44,445 nt of DNA from assembly GCA_020025425.1 (NCBI GenBank), contig JAHHSD010000011.1:1-44445 (forward strand), given 5' to 3'. Below, in pieces: positions 8,326 through 16,824 of the stretch. The position numbers and the translations under genes were made by a program. Below the pieces are notes generated by a model. That model did no database searches. It saw only the letters and a program-made list of their open reading frames with translations, and was not told where the DNA came from. Each line of letters starts with the position of its first letter. The first letter of the stretch is position 1. Source of the stretch: Oscillospiraceae bacterium (lineage in GTDB: Bacteria; Bacillota; Clostridia; Oscillospirales; Oscillospiraceae).

Positions 8326-8797
8326 GGCCGCTCTCCTTTCCCGCCCTGCTCTCCAGCTTGTCGTAGAAGAAGATGTAGTACACGGCGGCGGCGATCCCGC
8401 CCACCACCACGCAGATGTCGGCCACATTGAACACGGCAAACTCCATAAACAGGGTGTGGAACATATCCACCACGAAGCCCCGGGCGGCGCGGTCGATGAG
8501 ATTGCCGATGGCCCCGGCCAGCACTAGGGTCAGGGCTGTGCGTCCAACGGGGTGGGCAAAGAATTTCTTCCACACCGCCACGGCCAGCACCACCGACATC
8601 ACCAGGGAGCAGAGGGTCAGCAGCCAGGTGTGCTCGGAAAAAATGGAGAAGGCCGCCCCGGTATTCTGCACATAGGTCAGCTCAATCACGTTGGGCAGGA
8701 AGGGAACGCCCCCGTGGAGGGGGATGTTGGTCATCACAAGATATTTCACCAGCTGGTCCAGTCCCACCAGGACCAGCGTCAACAGGATGTAGGGCAT
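8300..8797 (-). CDS. lspA: Lipoprotein signal peptidase (signal peptidase II)
   Basis: Membrane aspartyl protease that cleaves the signal peptide of diacylglyceryl-modified prolipoproteins. The 165-residue length and four hydrophobic segments fit the family. Conserved elements are LVGLDQLVKYL near the start, NTGAAFS, the first catalytic aspartate in GNLIDR and the second in FNVADICVVVG. The ATG follows GAGGAGAC. It is the first gene of an operon with rluD and ridA, behind the promoter at 8836-8864; lspA-rluD linkage is common in Firmicutes. The C-terminal tail is hydrophilic and overlaps rluD. Confidence 0.96.
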   Translation of the reverse strand: MPYILLTLVLVGLDQLVKYLVMTNIPLHGGVPFLPNVIELTYVQNTGAAFSIFSEHTWLLTLCSLVMSVVLAVAVWKKFFAHPVGRTALTLVLAGAIGNLIDRAARGFVVDMFHTLFMEFAVFNVADICVVVGGIAAAVYYIFFYDKLESRAGKESGHGSTAADR

Positions 8798-8835
8798 AGG
8801 ACGTGTCTCCTCGCTTGGAATTTTATATTTGCCTT

Positions 8836-8864
8836 ATTCTATCATTTTTCTGCTCTCAGGGCAA
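8836..8864 (-). promoter_or_regulatory. Putative sigma-A promoter of lspA operon
   Basis: Minus strand: TTGCCC (8859-8864), 17-nt spacer, TAGAAT (8836-8841), about 40 nt upstream of the lspA start codon. Confidence 0.6.
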
Positions 8865-8925
8865 CGGCAAAAATGTACCGCCCTGCCGCCGGGGCCTTGA
8901 GCCCGATTCTCTGGGGAAACAAGCG

Positions 8926-8964
8926 AAAATACCCACCCCGATTGAGACAGGATGGGTATTTTTT
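8926..8964. terminator. Hairpin terminator downstream of the GH13 gene
   Basis: An AAAATACCCA ... TGGGTATTTT inverted repeat with A/T tracts at both ends lies about 50 nt past the GH13 stop codon on the minus strand. It closes the long recJ-to-GH13 run before lspA begins. Confidence 0.75.
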
Positions 8965-9015
8965 ACTTGGTTCGCAGCCGCCCGGCGTCTCCGGCAGAAA
9001 CGGCCCGGGTCCGCT

Positions 9016-10890
9016 TTACCCCTCATTCTGTCCGGCCACATCCCGGGGGGACATGCGCCAGATGGTCCCCATCCGGGGCGGGAGATAGACGGCCTGGCCC
9101 TGGTCGGTGCAGCTGAACTCCGCCTGGCCGATGAGGATCTGGGGCGGGACCTCCCCGGGGATGGCCAGCCGGGCGGGCTTGTCCCCGGCGTTGAAGGCGC
9201 ACAGCAGGGTCTCGTCCTCCGCCGTCCGGGTGAAGGCCAGCACCTGGGCGGGCCCCTCCAGATAGCGGATGTCTCCCCGGCGCAGGGCGGGGCTTTTCTT
9301 CCGGAGCGCCCCAAGGGCGGTAAACCAGTCGATCAGCTCGTGATCCTCCTGCCCCCAGGGGTAGGTGCGGCGGTTGAAGGGGTCCTCATAGCCCTCCATC
9401 CCCGCCTCGTCCCCGTAATACACCGTGGGCGCGCCGGGGAAGGAGAAGAGCAGCACGGCGGCGGCCTTCAGCCGCTCCTTGGCCCGGGCCCGCCTGGCCC
9501 GGTCCATACGGTGGGCGGACCGCCACTCCCGGGAGGTGCCATTGCTGTCCCGGTCCCCCAGCAGGGTGAGGATACGGGGGGTGTCGTGGGTGCCCAGGGA
9601 GTTCATGGCCCCGTAAAAGGCGAAGGGGGGATAGTTCTCCCGGATGGACTCCATGGTCCGGATGAAATTGGCCGCATTTCCATGGAGGAAGTAGTCGATG
9701 GCCGCGTTGCGGAAGGGGTAGTTCATCAAGCCGTCACAGTGGCCGCCCAGGATGTGCCTGCGCCGCACCCCGTAGGCCACCTTGGTGGAGCCGTCCTCCC
9801 ACACCTCACCGATGATGGTGGCCGAGGGCTTCTCCGCCCGGGCGGCGGCGTGGATGCCGTGGACGAAATCGTCGGGCAGCTCGTCGGCCACGTCCAGCCG
9901 CCAGCCGTCGGCCCCCGCCCGCAGCCAGCGGCGCACCACGCTGTTTTCCCCGCCGAAGATGAACTCCCGGTAGCCGGGGTCGTTCTCATTGACAGAGGGC
10001 AGGGAGTAGATGCCCCACCAGCTCTCGTACTGGTCGGGCCAGTGGCTGAAATTGAACCAGGAGCGGTAGGGGGAGTCCTCGCTCTGGCTGGCCCCGGCCT
10101 CGGGGTAGAAGCCGTCGCCGTTGAAATAGCGGCTCACATAGCCGGTGTGGTTGAACACCCCGTCCAGCATGACCTTCATGCCCCGCTTGTGGGCCTCGTC
10201 ACACAGGCGGACAAAGTCCTCCTCGGTGCCCAGCATGGGGTCGATCCTGGTGTAATCGGCGGTGCCGTAGCGGTGGGACTCGGCGGCCTCAAAAATGGGG
10301 CAGAAGTAGATGGTCTCCACCCCCAGGCCGCTGAGGTAGTCCAGCTTCTCCATGACGCCCTTCAGATCGCCGCCGAAGAAATCCCGGTTGCGGATCTCCC
10401 CGTTCTGGTCGGGGCGGAACTCCGGCTCCTCCTGCCAGGCGGTGTGGACCTGCCGGCCCCCCACCATGCCCGCGGCGTCCGGGATGCGGGTGCGGCGGAA
10501 CCGGTCGGGGAAGATCTGATAGCACATCCCCTGGCCGAACCAGTCCGGGACCCCCTCGCTGCCGTCGTAGACGGTGAGCTGATAGGGCCCCAGGGTCTGC
10601 CTGCGGCCGTCCAGGCCGATCAGGGTAAAGGAGTACCACACCAGACCCACATAGCCGTCGGTGATGAGCCGGGTGGTGAAAATATCCTGCTCCAGCTCGT
10701 ATCCCTCCCACTCCATGGGCTGGACCACCTTCTGCCCGTCCTTGCTCTCGTACTCGGCCACCAGCTGGGCCTTGGAGAAAGCCATGCGGCGGAGCGGACG
10801 CAGGGTCAGGCAGACGGCGGTGCCGCTGGGCACCGCGCCGTATGGGGTCTTGTATCTGGGATCTCGGGCGTCGAAAATGGGCTGTTCCAT
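9016..10890 (-). CDS. GH13 alpha-glycosidase (neopullulanase/maltogenic amylase type)
   Basis: Hydrolyses alpha-glucans or maltodextrins; with no signal peptide it is probably cytoplasmic. The 624-residue protein has an N-terminal beta domain (about 1-130) followed by the GH13 barrel. Conserved regions are DGVFNHTG, GWRLDVADE (nucleophile D333), IIGEVWED (acid/base E362) and SLGTHDT (D436); a C-terminal beta domain follows. The N-terminal domain plus the YQIFPDRF motif points to the neopullulanase/cyclomaltodextrinase group, but exact specificity cannot be read. The start is uncertain: GTG codons lie in frame at 10908 and 10899 (the latter 8 nt from GGAG), and ATG at 10890 is the first conserved methionine. 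It follows the kinase gene by about 48 nt on the same strand. Confidence 0.92.
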   Translation of the reverse strand: MEQPIFDARDPRYKTPYGAVPSGTAVCLTLRPLRRMAFSKAQLVAEYESKDGQKVVQPMEWEGYELEQDIFTTRLITDGYVGLVWYSFTLIGLDGRRQTLGPYQLTVYDGSEGVPDWFGQGMCYQIFPDRFRRTRIPDAAGMVGGRQVHTAWQEEPEFRPDQNGEIRNRDFFGGDLKGVMEKLDYLSGLGVETIYFCPIFEAAESHRYGTADYTRIDPMLGTEEDFVRLCDEAHKRGMKVMLDGVFNHTGYVSRYFNGDGFYPEAGASQSEDSPYRSWFNFSHWPDQYESWWGIYSLPSVNENDPGYREFIFGGENSVVRRWLRAGADGWRLDVADELPDDFVHGIHAAARAEKPSATIIGEVWEDGSTKVAYGVRRRHILGGHCDGLMNYPFRNAAIDYFLHGNAANFIRTMESIRENYPPFAFYGAMNSLGTHDTPRILTLLGDRDSNGTSREWRSAHRMDRARRARAKERLKAAAVLLFSFPGAPTVYYGDEAGMEGYEDPFNRRTYPWGQEDHELIDWFTALGALRKKSPALRRGDIRYLEGPAQVLAFTRTAEDETLLCAFNAGDKPARLAIPGEVPPQILIGQAEFSCTDQGQAVYLPPRMGTIWRMSPRDVAGQNEG

Positions 10891-10938
10891 CACTGGCACT
10901 GGTATCACTCCAAAAGGGCTCCGGCACCGGAGCCGGGA

Positions 10939-11877
10939 TTAGTGGTAGCTGTAACTGCTGTTGCCGATAAACTCCCGGATCAGGGAATTCTCGGCCACCA
11001 GCTGGGGGTCGATGGGCTCGAAGTAGCGGAAGGCGTCGATGAGGTTCATCATCTCGTCGTGGCGCTCGTTCTCCTCGGGGATGTTCTCCAGCAGGGGGAC
11101 GGCGTAGTTGCGCATCACCGACACCTCATAGGGCAGGGAGGAGTCGAACATGATGTCGGCCCGGCCCTTGAAGGGGGAGATGTACAGCTTCTCGCCCCGG
11201 CGCACATTGCCCCACATCTCCAGCGTCTCGTCCACGCCGGTGCCCCGGTAGTTGTAGTCCCGGACGGCCCGGCGGACCAGCCGCATCCAGGTGCCCTTGA
11301 AGCGCAGGGCGGAGCCCTCGTTCACGTTGGAGCGGGCGGAAATATACAGCTTGGTGGCCTCGGGGTGGCGGCCGGCGATGTCGTCGTTCAGGGCGTGGAT
11401 GCCCTCGAAAATCACGATCTCGTTCTTGTCCAGCTTCAGGGGGGTGCCCATGCTGTCATTGCGCATCTGGCGGGCAAACTCGAACTTGGGGACCATGATC
11501 CACTCGCCCTTGGACAGGGCGGTGAAGTGCTTGTCCAGCAGGTCCATGTCCAGGCACAGGGGGGACTCGTAGTCGATGTCGCCCTCCGGGGTGCGGGGGG
11601 CGGTGCGCCGGTTCAGGGTCTTGAAGTAGTTGTCCAGAGCCAGGGCCCGGGAGTGGATGCCCCGGCGCTCCAGCTCCTCCGCGATCTTCATGGCCGTGGT
11701 GGTCTTGCCGGAGCCGGAGGGCCCGGACAGCAGGACGATGGGGCTCTTGTCCAGGTTGGACAGGATCTTGTCCGCCGCCAGCGACACCCGCTGGTTGTAG
11801 TTCTCGTCGCACTCAGCCAAAAATTCCTTCACGTCACTGTGGATCCGCTTGTTGATCTCCTGTAACTGATATGCCAT
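10939..11877 (-). CDS. Uridine kinase-like nucleoside kinase (P-loop, phosphoribulokinase/uridine kinase family)
   Basis: Predicted ATP-dependent kinase of 312 residues. A perfect Walker A (GPSGSGKTTT, about 52-61) follows an N-terminal extension of about 45 residues. Then come ALDNYFKTL, the lid-region DIDYESPLCLDMDLL and IVIFEGIHALN. This longer form, with extra N- and C-terminal parts, is common in Clostridia and is usually annotated only as nucleoside kinase; the phosphorylated substrate is not established. The ATG follows AAAGGAG. It lies 53 nt downstream of hemZ on the same strand. Confidence 0.85.
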   Translation of the reverse strand: MAYQLQEINKRIHSDVKEFLAECDENYNQRVSLAADKILSNLDKSPIVLLSGPSGSGKTTTAMKIAEELERRGIHSRALALDNYFKTLNRRTAPRTPEGDIDYESPLCLDMDLLDKHFTALSKGEWIMVPKFEFARQMRNDSMGTPLKLDKNEIVIFEGIHALNDDIAGRHPEATKLYISARSNVNEGSALRFKGTWMRLVRRAVRDYNYRGTGVDETLEMWGNVRRGEKLYISPFKGRADIMFDSSLPYEVSVMRNYAVPLLENIPEENERHDEMMNLIDAFRYFEPIDPQLVAENSLIREFIGNSSYSYH

Positions 11878-11930
11878 AGGAAAAACTCCTTTCGTTGCCG
11901 CTCAAGCTGGCACTGAACTGATAAACATAC

Positions 11931-13436
11931 TTATTTTTCCTGATAAAACGCCGCGATCTCGTCCTTCTGGCCCAAAATCTTCTCCCGGGCGGACAGGTAA
12001 TCGTGGGGATACTTGGGGTTGGGCAGGCGGAGGATCTTCCCCGCCGCGGGGTCCACCAGCTTGGTGACGCCCCCCGCCCCGATGGAGAGCACGCTCTGGA
12101 GCTCCTCCATCATCACGATGTTGTAAAGGCTCTCCCAGCCGTCCCGGGCCCAGCCCACATTTTCCAGGGAGCCGGACATGTACTTCTGGCGGTAGAGGTA
12201 GTAGGGGGCAAAGCCCGCTCCCCGCAGCCGGTCCAGGCTGTGGTCCAGCATCCGGGCCACCTGGTCCCCCTCGGGGACGGCGCCCCCCTGCTCCATGAGC
12301 CGGGAGCCCTTTTTCATGGCCAGGGTGTGGACGGTGATATTTTCCGGGTTCAGCTCCAGCACCCCGTCCAGGGTGCGGCAGAAGCCCTCAAAGCTGTCCT
12401 GGGGCAGGCCGGCGATCAGATCCATGTTGATGGAGTCAAAGCCGATCTCCCGGGCCAGCTCATAGGCGGCAAAAATCTCCTCCGGGCTGTGCCGGCGGCC
12501 GATGGCCCGGAGCACATGCTCCTCCAGGGTCTGGGGGTTGATGGAGATGCGGCCGATGCCGTGGTCTCGCAGCACCTCCAGCTTTTCCCGGGTAATGGTG
12601 TCCGGCCGTCCGGCCTCCACCGTATACTCCAGACAGTCCTCCAGGGGGAGGCAGTTCTCCACCTGGGTGAGCAGCCGGTCCATCTGGGGGCCGCTCAGAG
12701 TGGTGGGCGTGCCGCCGCCCATGTAGAAGGAGCGGACCTTCAGGCCCAGCTCATCCATCACCTGTCCGGTGTGGGCCACCTCCTCCAGCAGGGCGTCCAG
12801 ATAGGGCTCCACCAGCTTCAGGCTCCGGCCCACGTCGGCGGAGATGAAGGAGCAGTAGGCGCAGCGGGTGGGGCAGAAGGGGATGCCCACATAGACGGAC
12901 ACCTGCTTCTCTCCCAGCTGGGCCTGGGCGTTCAGGCTGCTCCTGGCGCAGTCCACCGCCAGCTGGGCCCGGACGGGGGAGACATGGTAGACCCGCTCCA
13001 GCTCCCGTCTGGCCTGGGCGGGGGAGCCCCCCGCCGCCATGGTCCGGGTGGGCAGCTTCACCGGGCGCACCCCGGTCAGGGCTCCCCAGGGGGGCTCCTG
13101 GCCCAGCAGGGCGGTGCCCGCCTTGTAGAAGGCCATCTTGAGGGCGTGCTGGATCACATGGTAGACCCGCTCCGGGGCGCCGGCCAGCTCCGAGGCAGGG
13201 AACCGGCTGTGCCCGGTCTCCCGGCCGCCCCCGTAGGCCACCTGGGCGGTCAGGGTGGCCCACTGGGCCCCCCGGCTGAGGGAAAAGGCGGCCGACCCAT
13301 CCTCCAGGATATGGGGCTTCCGGGGGGGATATTCCGGCTTCTCGCCGGGGAACAGGGTGAGCATCATCTGCTCGGCGCTGTACTGGTAGCGCTCAGGCTG
13401 CCAGTCCGTCTCACCCTGCTGTAAAAATAGCTTCAT
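11931..13436 (-). CDS. hemZ: HemZ, coproporphyrinogen III dehydrogenase-like radical SAM enzyme
   Basis: A radical SAM protein of the HemN/HemZ group, predicted to act in oxygen-independent coproporphyrinogen III oxidation; many HemZ/HemW-type proteins are heme chaperones rather than dehydrogenases, so the activity is not certain. The 501-residue length is typical of HemZ. The cluster-binding cysteines are C188, C192 and C195 (CPTRCAYC), followed by the glycine-rich SAM motif MGGGTPT. The N-terminal ~180 residues are the HemZ-specific extension. The ATG is 7 nt past the stop of the MBL gene, in one operon with it. No other heme-synthesis gene is in the window. Confidence 0.92.
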   Translation of the reverse strand: MKLFLQQGETDWQPERYQYSAEQMMLTLFPGEKPEYPPRKPHILEDGSAAFSLSRGAQWATLTAQVAYGGGRETGHSRFPASELAGAPERVYHVIQHALKMAFYKAGTALLGQEPPWGALTGVRPVKLPTRTMAAGGSPAQARRELERVYHVSPVRAQLAVDCARSSLNAQAQLGEKQVSVYVGIPFCPTRCAYCSFISADVGRSLKLVEPYLDALLEEVAHTGQVMDELGLKVRSFYMGGGTPTTLSGPQMDRLLTQVENCLPLEDCLEYTVEAGRPDTITREKLEVLRDHGIGRISINPQTLEEHVLRAIGRRHSPEEIFAAYELAREIGFDSINMDLIAGLPQDSFEGFCRTLDGVLELNPENITVHTLAMKKGSRLMEQGGAVPEGDQVARMLDHSLDRLRGAGFAPYYLYRQKYMSGSLENVGWARDGWESLYNIVMMEELQSVLSIGAGGVTKLVDPAAGKILRLPNPKYPHDYLSAREKILGQKDEIAAFYQEK

Positions 13437-13443
13437 TTCAGCC

Positions 13444-14058
13444 TTATCCTCTCATCGCTTCCATCAGATAGGGATTGGTTTTGCGCTCCTTCTCCAGGGT
13501 GGACATGGCCTCATGGCCGGGACAGACCTGGTAATCCCCCTCCAGACCGGCCAGCCGCTTCAGGGAGGAGAGCATCTCGTTCCAGTCCCCGCCGGGCAGG
13601 TCGATGCGCCCGCAGGAGCCGGCAAACAGGGTGTCCCCCGTGAAGAGCACGTTCTCCACCTTCAGGGTGACGGAGCCCTTGGAGTGGCCCGGGGTGTGGA
13701 GCACCTGAATGTCCAGCCCGCCCAGGGTGATGTGGTCCCCCTCGTCATAGCAGCGCAGATCCTCCACCTGACCGGCCAGGGGGAAGATGGTGTTTCCCGT
13801 GCCCTGGGCATCCGCCTTGTGGATATAGACCTCCACGCCGTCCAGCAGCTTCTTCAGCTCGGGCACGGCGGTGGTATGGTCATAGTGGCCGTGGGTCAGC
13901 AGGATATACTGCACCTTCACGCCCTCCCGGCCCACCAGCTCCAGGATGTCCTGGGCCTGGTCACCGGGGTCGATGAGGGCGGCCAGCTTGGTCTCCTCGT
14001 CCTGTAATAAATAGCAGTTGGTGCCGATGGGACCGACACGCATCACATTTATTTTCAT
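13444..14058 (-). CDS. MBL-fold metallo-hydrolase (glyoxalase II-like)
   Basis: A 204-residue metallo-beta-lactamase-fold hydrolase. The dinuclear metal motif is THGHYDHT (H56, H58, D60, H61), with the later ligands in HTPGHSKGS, FTGDTLF and CPGHE. Similarity is to the small hydroxyacylglutathione hydrolase-like group (YqgX/BaxB type); the substrate is unknown. It is cotranscribed with dtd (11 nt upstream) and hemZ (7 nt downstream), an arrangement widespread in Clostridia but without a known common function. Confidence 0.92.
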   Translation of the reverse strand: MKINVMRVGPIGTNCYLLQDEETKLAALIDPGDQAQDILELVGREGVKVQYILLTHGHYDHTTAVPELKKLLDGVEVYIHKADAQGTGNTIFPLAGQVEDLRCYDEGDHITLGGLDIQVLHTPGHSKGSVTLKVENVLFTGDTLFAGSCGRIDLPGGDWNEMLSSLKRLAGLEGDYQVCPGHEAMSTLEKERKTNPYLMEAMRG

Positions 14059-14069
14059 GTTATCGCTCC

Positions 14070-14513
14070 TTATCGCTCCTGAGTATCGTACAAAATGGTC
14101 ACCGGTCCGTCGTTGACCGAGCTGACCTGCATATCGGCGCCGAACTGGCCGTGCTCCACGCGGAAGCCCCGCTGGCGGCAGCGCTCCATAAAGCGCTCGT
14201 ACAGGGGGATGGCCAGGTCGGGCTTGGCCGCCCTGGAAAAGCCGGGGCGGCGGCTGGAGGTGTCGGCGTAGAGGGTGAACTGGGACACCACCAGAATGGA
14301 GCCGCCCACCTGTTCCAGGTCCAGATTCATTTTTCCGTTTTCGTCCTCAAAGACCCGGAGATTGCAGATCTTGTCGGCCAGCTTATCGCAGACCGCCTCC
14401 GTGTCCTCCGGTCCCACCCCAAGCAGGATGAGATAGCCTTTTTCAATGGCTCCTTCCACCTTCCCGTCGATGCTGACGGAGGCGGAGGAGACCCGGGTCA
14501 CCACTGCGCGCAT
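14070..14513 (-). CDS. dtd: D-aminoacyl-tRNA deacylase
   Basis: Hydrolyses D-amino acids (and glycine) mischarged onto tRNAs, an RNA-based chiral proofreading step. The 147-residue length is standard. The two family signatures are intact: SQFTL (77-81) and the cross-subunit Gly-cisPro motif in NDGPVT (134-139). The ATG at 14513 begins the family's MRAVVTRV N-terminus and follows GGAGG; a start seven codons upstream would have no ribosome-binding site. It lies 36 nt downstream of rel, the classical rel-dtd pairing of Firmicutes. Confidence 0.97.
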   Translation of the reverse strand: MRAVVTRVSSASVSIDGKVEGAIEKGYLILLGVGPEDTEAVCDKLADKICNLRVFEDENGKMNLDLEQVGGSILVVSQFTLYADTSSRRPGFSRAAKPDLAIPLYERFMERCRQRGFRVEHGQFGADMQVSSVNDGPVTILYDTQER

Positions 14514-14549
14514 AGCGTACCTCCAAAAAATCAAAGTGCGGGGGCCGGC

Positions 14550-16784
14550 TTATTTGCCGTTGGTGCGGAGCACCTGATAGACCCCCTGGATGTTATTCAG
14601 CTTGTTGATGACTGTATTCAGCTCGGTCTTGTCCTTGACCTCCAGCACCATATTGATGACGGCGTAGCCGTCGGGCATGGAGCGGGCAGCCAGAGCGGTG
14701 ACCTTGACCTTTGCGGCACTCAATGCCGTGGCAATATCCAGGGTCAGGCCGTCCCGGTCCTTGGCGGACAGCTCCAGCGAGGTCTTATAGCAGGGCAGGC
14801 TGCCCTCCACCCAGCTCACCTTCACCCAGCGGTCGGCCTCCTCCGGCTTGCGCCGCTCCGGGGCCGCATTGGGGCAGTCCGCCCGGTGGACGGATACGCC
14901 GTAGCCGCGGGTGATGAAGCCCACCACCGCGTCACCGGGCACGGGGCTGCAGCACTTGGCGAATTTCACCGCGCAGTTGCCCAGGCCCTCCACGATGATG
15001 CCCGAGTCGGAGTGCTTGTTGGAGCCCTTCAGGATCGGCTGGGGGGCGGCATTTCCGGGGAAGATGGTGCTCTCCGAGGTGGTCTTGGCCGCCTGGGCGG
15101 CCTTTTCCGCCTGGAGCCGGCCCAGCCGCAGCATCTCGTCCCGGATGCGGGTGACGCACTTGGCGGAGGTGGTGCCGCCGTAGCCGATGGAGGCGTACAT
15201 CTCGTCCAGGGTGCCGAAGCGGACCTTGTGCAGGATGTGGGGGAGGACCTCCTCGGCGGTGATGGCCTCCAGCTTCATGCCGGCGTGGCGCAGCTCGGAC
15301 TCGAACTGGGCCCGGCCGGTGGCGATGTTCTCCTCCCGCTTCTCCTTCTTGAACCACTGGCGGATCTTGTTGCGGGCCTCGTTGCTCTTGGCGATCTTCA
15401 GCCAGTCACGGCTGGGGCCCTTGGCGTTCTTGGAGGTGATGACCTCCACGATCTGTCCGTTGTGGAGGGGGGTGTCATACTGGACCATTCTGCCGTTGAC
15501 CTTGGCGCCCACCATGTGGTTGCCCACGGCGGAGTGGATGGAGTAGGCGAAGTCGATGGGGGTGGCCCCGGCGGGCAGGTTGATCACGTCGCCGTTGGGG
15601 GTAAAGACAAAGACCTCGTCGGCGAACATGTCCACCTTCAGCGTGCGGACAAACTCCTCCGCGTCGGTGTCCTGCTGGCTCTCCAGCAGCTTGCGCACCC
15701 ACTCAAAGTCGGCCTCGGTGCCCAGCTCCTTGTTGGCCATGCCCTGCTTGTACTTCCAGTGGGCGGCCACGCCGTACTCGGCGGTCTGGTGCATCTGCCA
15801 GGTGCGGATCTGCACCTCAAAGGGGATGCCCTCCCGACCGATGACGGTGGTGTGGAGGGACTGGTACATGTTGGGCTTGGGGGTGCCGATATAGTCCTTG
15901 AACCGGCCCAGCACCGGCTTGAACATGTCGTGGATGCAGCCCAGCACATTGTAGCACTCGGGGATGTCGTCCACGATGACCCGGAAGGCGTACAGATCGA
16001 AGATCTCGTCCAGGGTCTTGTTCTGGGTGTACATCTTGCGGTAAATGGAGTAGGTGTGCTTCACCCGTCCATAGACCTTACATCGGATGCCCTCGTCGTC
16101 CATGCGCTTCTGGATGCGGGTCTGGATGGCGGCCAGGAACTCCTCGTGGGTGGAGGACCGGGCGGCCAGCTCCTCCTCGATCTCCTTGTAGCCCACCGGG
16201 TCCAGATAGTGCAGGGATAGGTCCTCCAGCTCCCACTTGAGCTTCTGCATGCCCAGGCGGTGAGCGATGGGGGCGTAGATCTCCATGGTCTCCAGGCTCT
16301 TCTCCCGCTGCTTCATGGGGGACTGGTACTCCATGGTGCGCATATTGTGCAGCCGGTCACTGATCTTGATGAGGATGACCCGGATATCGTGGGCCATTGC
16401 CATGAGCATCTTGCGCAGATTTTCCATCTGCTCCTCTTCCTTGGTGACATACTGCACCCGGGTCAGCTTGGTGACGCCCTCCACCAGGTCGGCCACCGGC
16501 TCGCCGAACCTTTTGGCGATGTCCTGGTGGGTGGCGTCCGTATCCTCGATACAGTCGTGGAGCAGGGCCGCAATCACGGAGTCCACATCCAGCCCCAGGT
16601 CGGCCACGATGTCGGCCACGGCCAGGGGGTGGATAATATAGGGCTCGCCGCTCTTGCGCAGCTGCCCGTGGTGCTCCGAATCCGCATAGGTAAAGGCTTC
16701 AAACAGCCGCTTGGTATCCAGATTCGGAGTATAGGCGCTGACTTTCCGTTCCAGTGCCTGATATTGTTCCAAAATAGGGTCCAT
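14550..16784 (-). CDS. Bifunctional (p)ppGpp synthetase/hydrolase (Rel/SpoT)
   Basis: Makes and degrades the stringent-response alarmone. Domains over 744 residues: HD hydrolase (about 30-185, with H52 and the H76-D77 pair in LLHDCIEDT), synthetase (about 235-350, with GRVKHTYSIYRKM and PKPNMYQSLHTT), TGS (about 390-455), a Cys-containing linker region, and a C-terminal ACT domain ending in GVYQVLRTNGK. An intact HD site and an RFKD-type synthetase loop indicate the bifunctional form. The ATG follows AAAGGATG. It lies 40 nt downstream of recJ in the same operon. Confidence 0.96.
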   Translation of the reverse strand: MDPILEQYQALERKVSAYTPNLDTKRLFEAFTYADSEHHGQLRKSGEPYIIHPLAVADIVADLGLDVDSVIAALLHDCIEDTDATHQDIAKRFGEPVADLVEGVTKLTRVQYVTKEEEQMENLRKMLMAMAHDIRVILIKISDRLHNMRTMEYQSPMKQREKSLETMEIYAPIAHRLGMQKLKWELEDLSLHYLDPVGYKEIEEELAARSSTHEEFLAAIQTRIQKRMDDEGIRCKVYGRVKHTYSIYRKMYTQNKTLDEIFDLYAFRVIVDDIPECYNVLGCIHDMFKPVLGRFKDYIGTPKPNMYQSLHTTVIGREGIPFEVQIRTWQMHQTAEYGVAAHWKYKQGMANKELGTEADFEWVRKLLESQQDTDAEEFVRTLKVDMFADEVFVFTPNGDVINLPAGATPIDFAYSIHSAVGNHMVGAKVNGRMVQYDTPLHNGQIVEVITSKNAKGPSRDWLKIAKSNEARNKIRQWFKKEKREENIATGRAQFESELRHAGMKLEAITAEEVLPHILHKVRFGTLDEMYASIGYGGTTSAKCVTRIRDEMLRLGRLQAEKAAQAAKTTSESTIFPGNAAPQPILKGSNKHSDSGIIVEGLGNCAVKFAKCCSPVPGDAVVGFITRGYGVSVHRADCPNAAPERRKPEEADRWVKVSWVEGSLPCYKTSLELSAKDRDGLTLDIATALSAAKVKVTALAARSMPDGYAVINMVLEVKDKTELNTVINKLNNIQGVYQVLRTNGK

Positions 16785-16824
16785 TATCCATCATCCTTTA
16801 ATCTATCGGTAAAAATCGTGTTCA

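Noticed and set aside
7420..8439. Longer version of the pseudouridine synthase starting at 8439
   Set aside because: The added 38 residues are lspA read in another frame; the S4 domain begins at the ATG at 8325.
8803..11865. Open frame of about 1020 codons on the plus strand opposite the GH13 and kinase genes
   Set aside because: Antisense, in register with two well-supported genes; composition is Gly/Val/Leu/His-rich with no family features.
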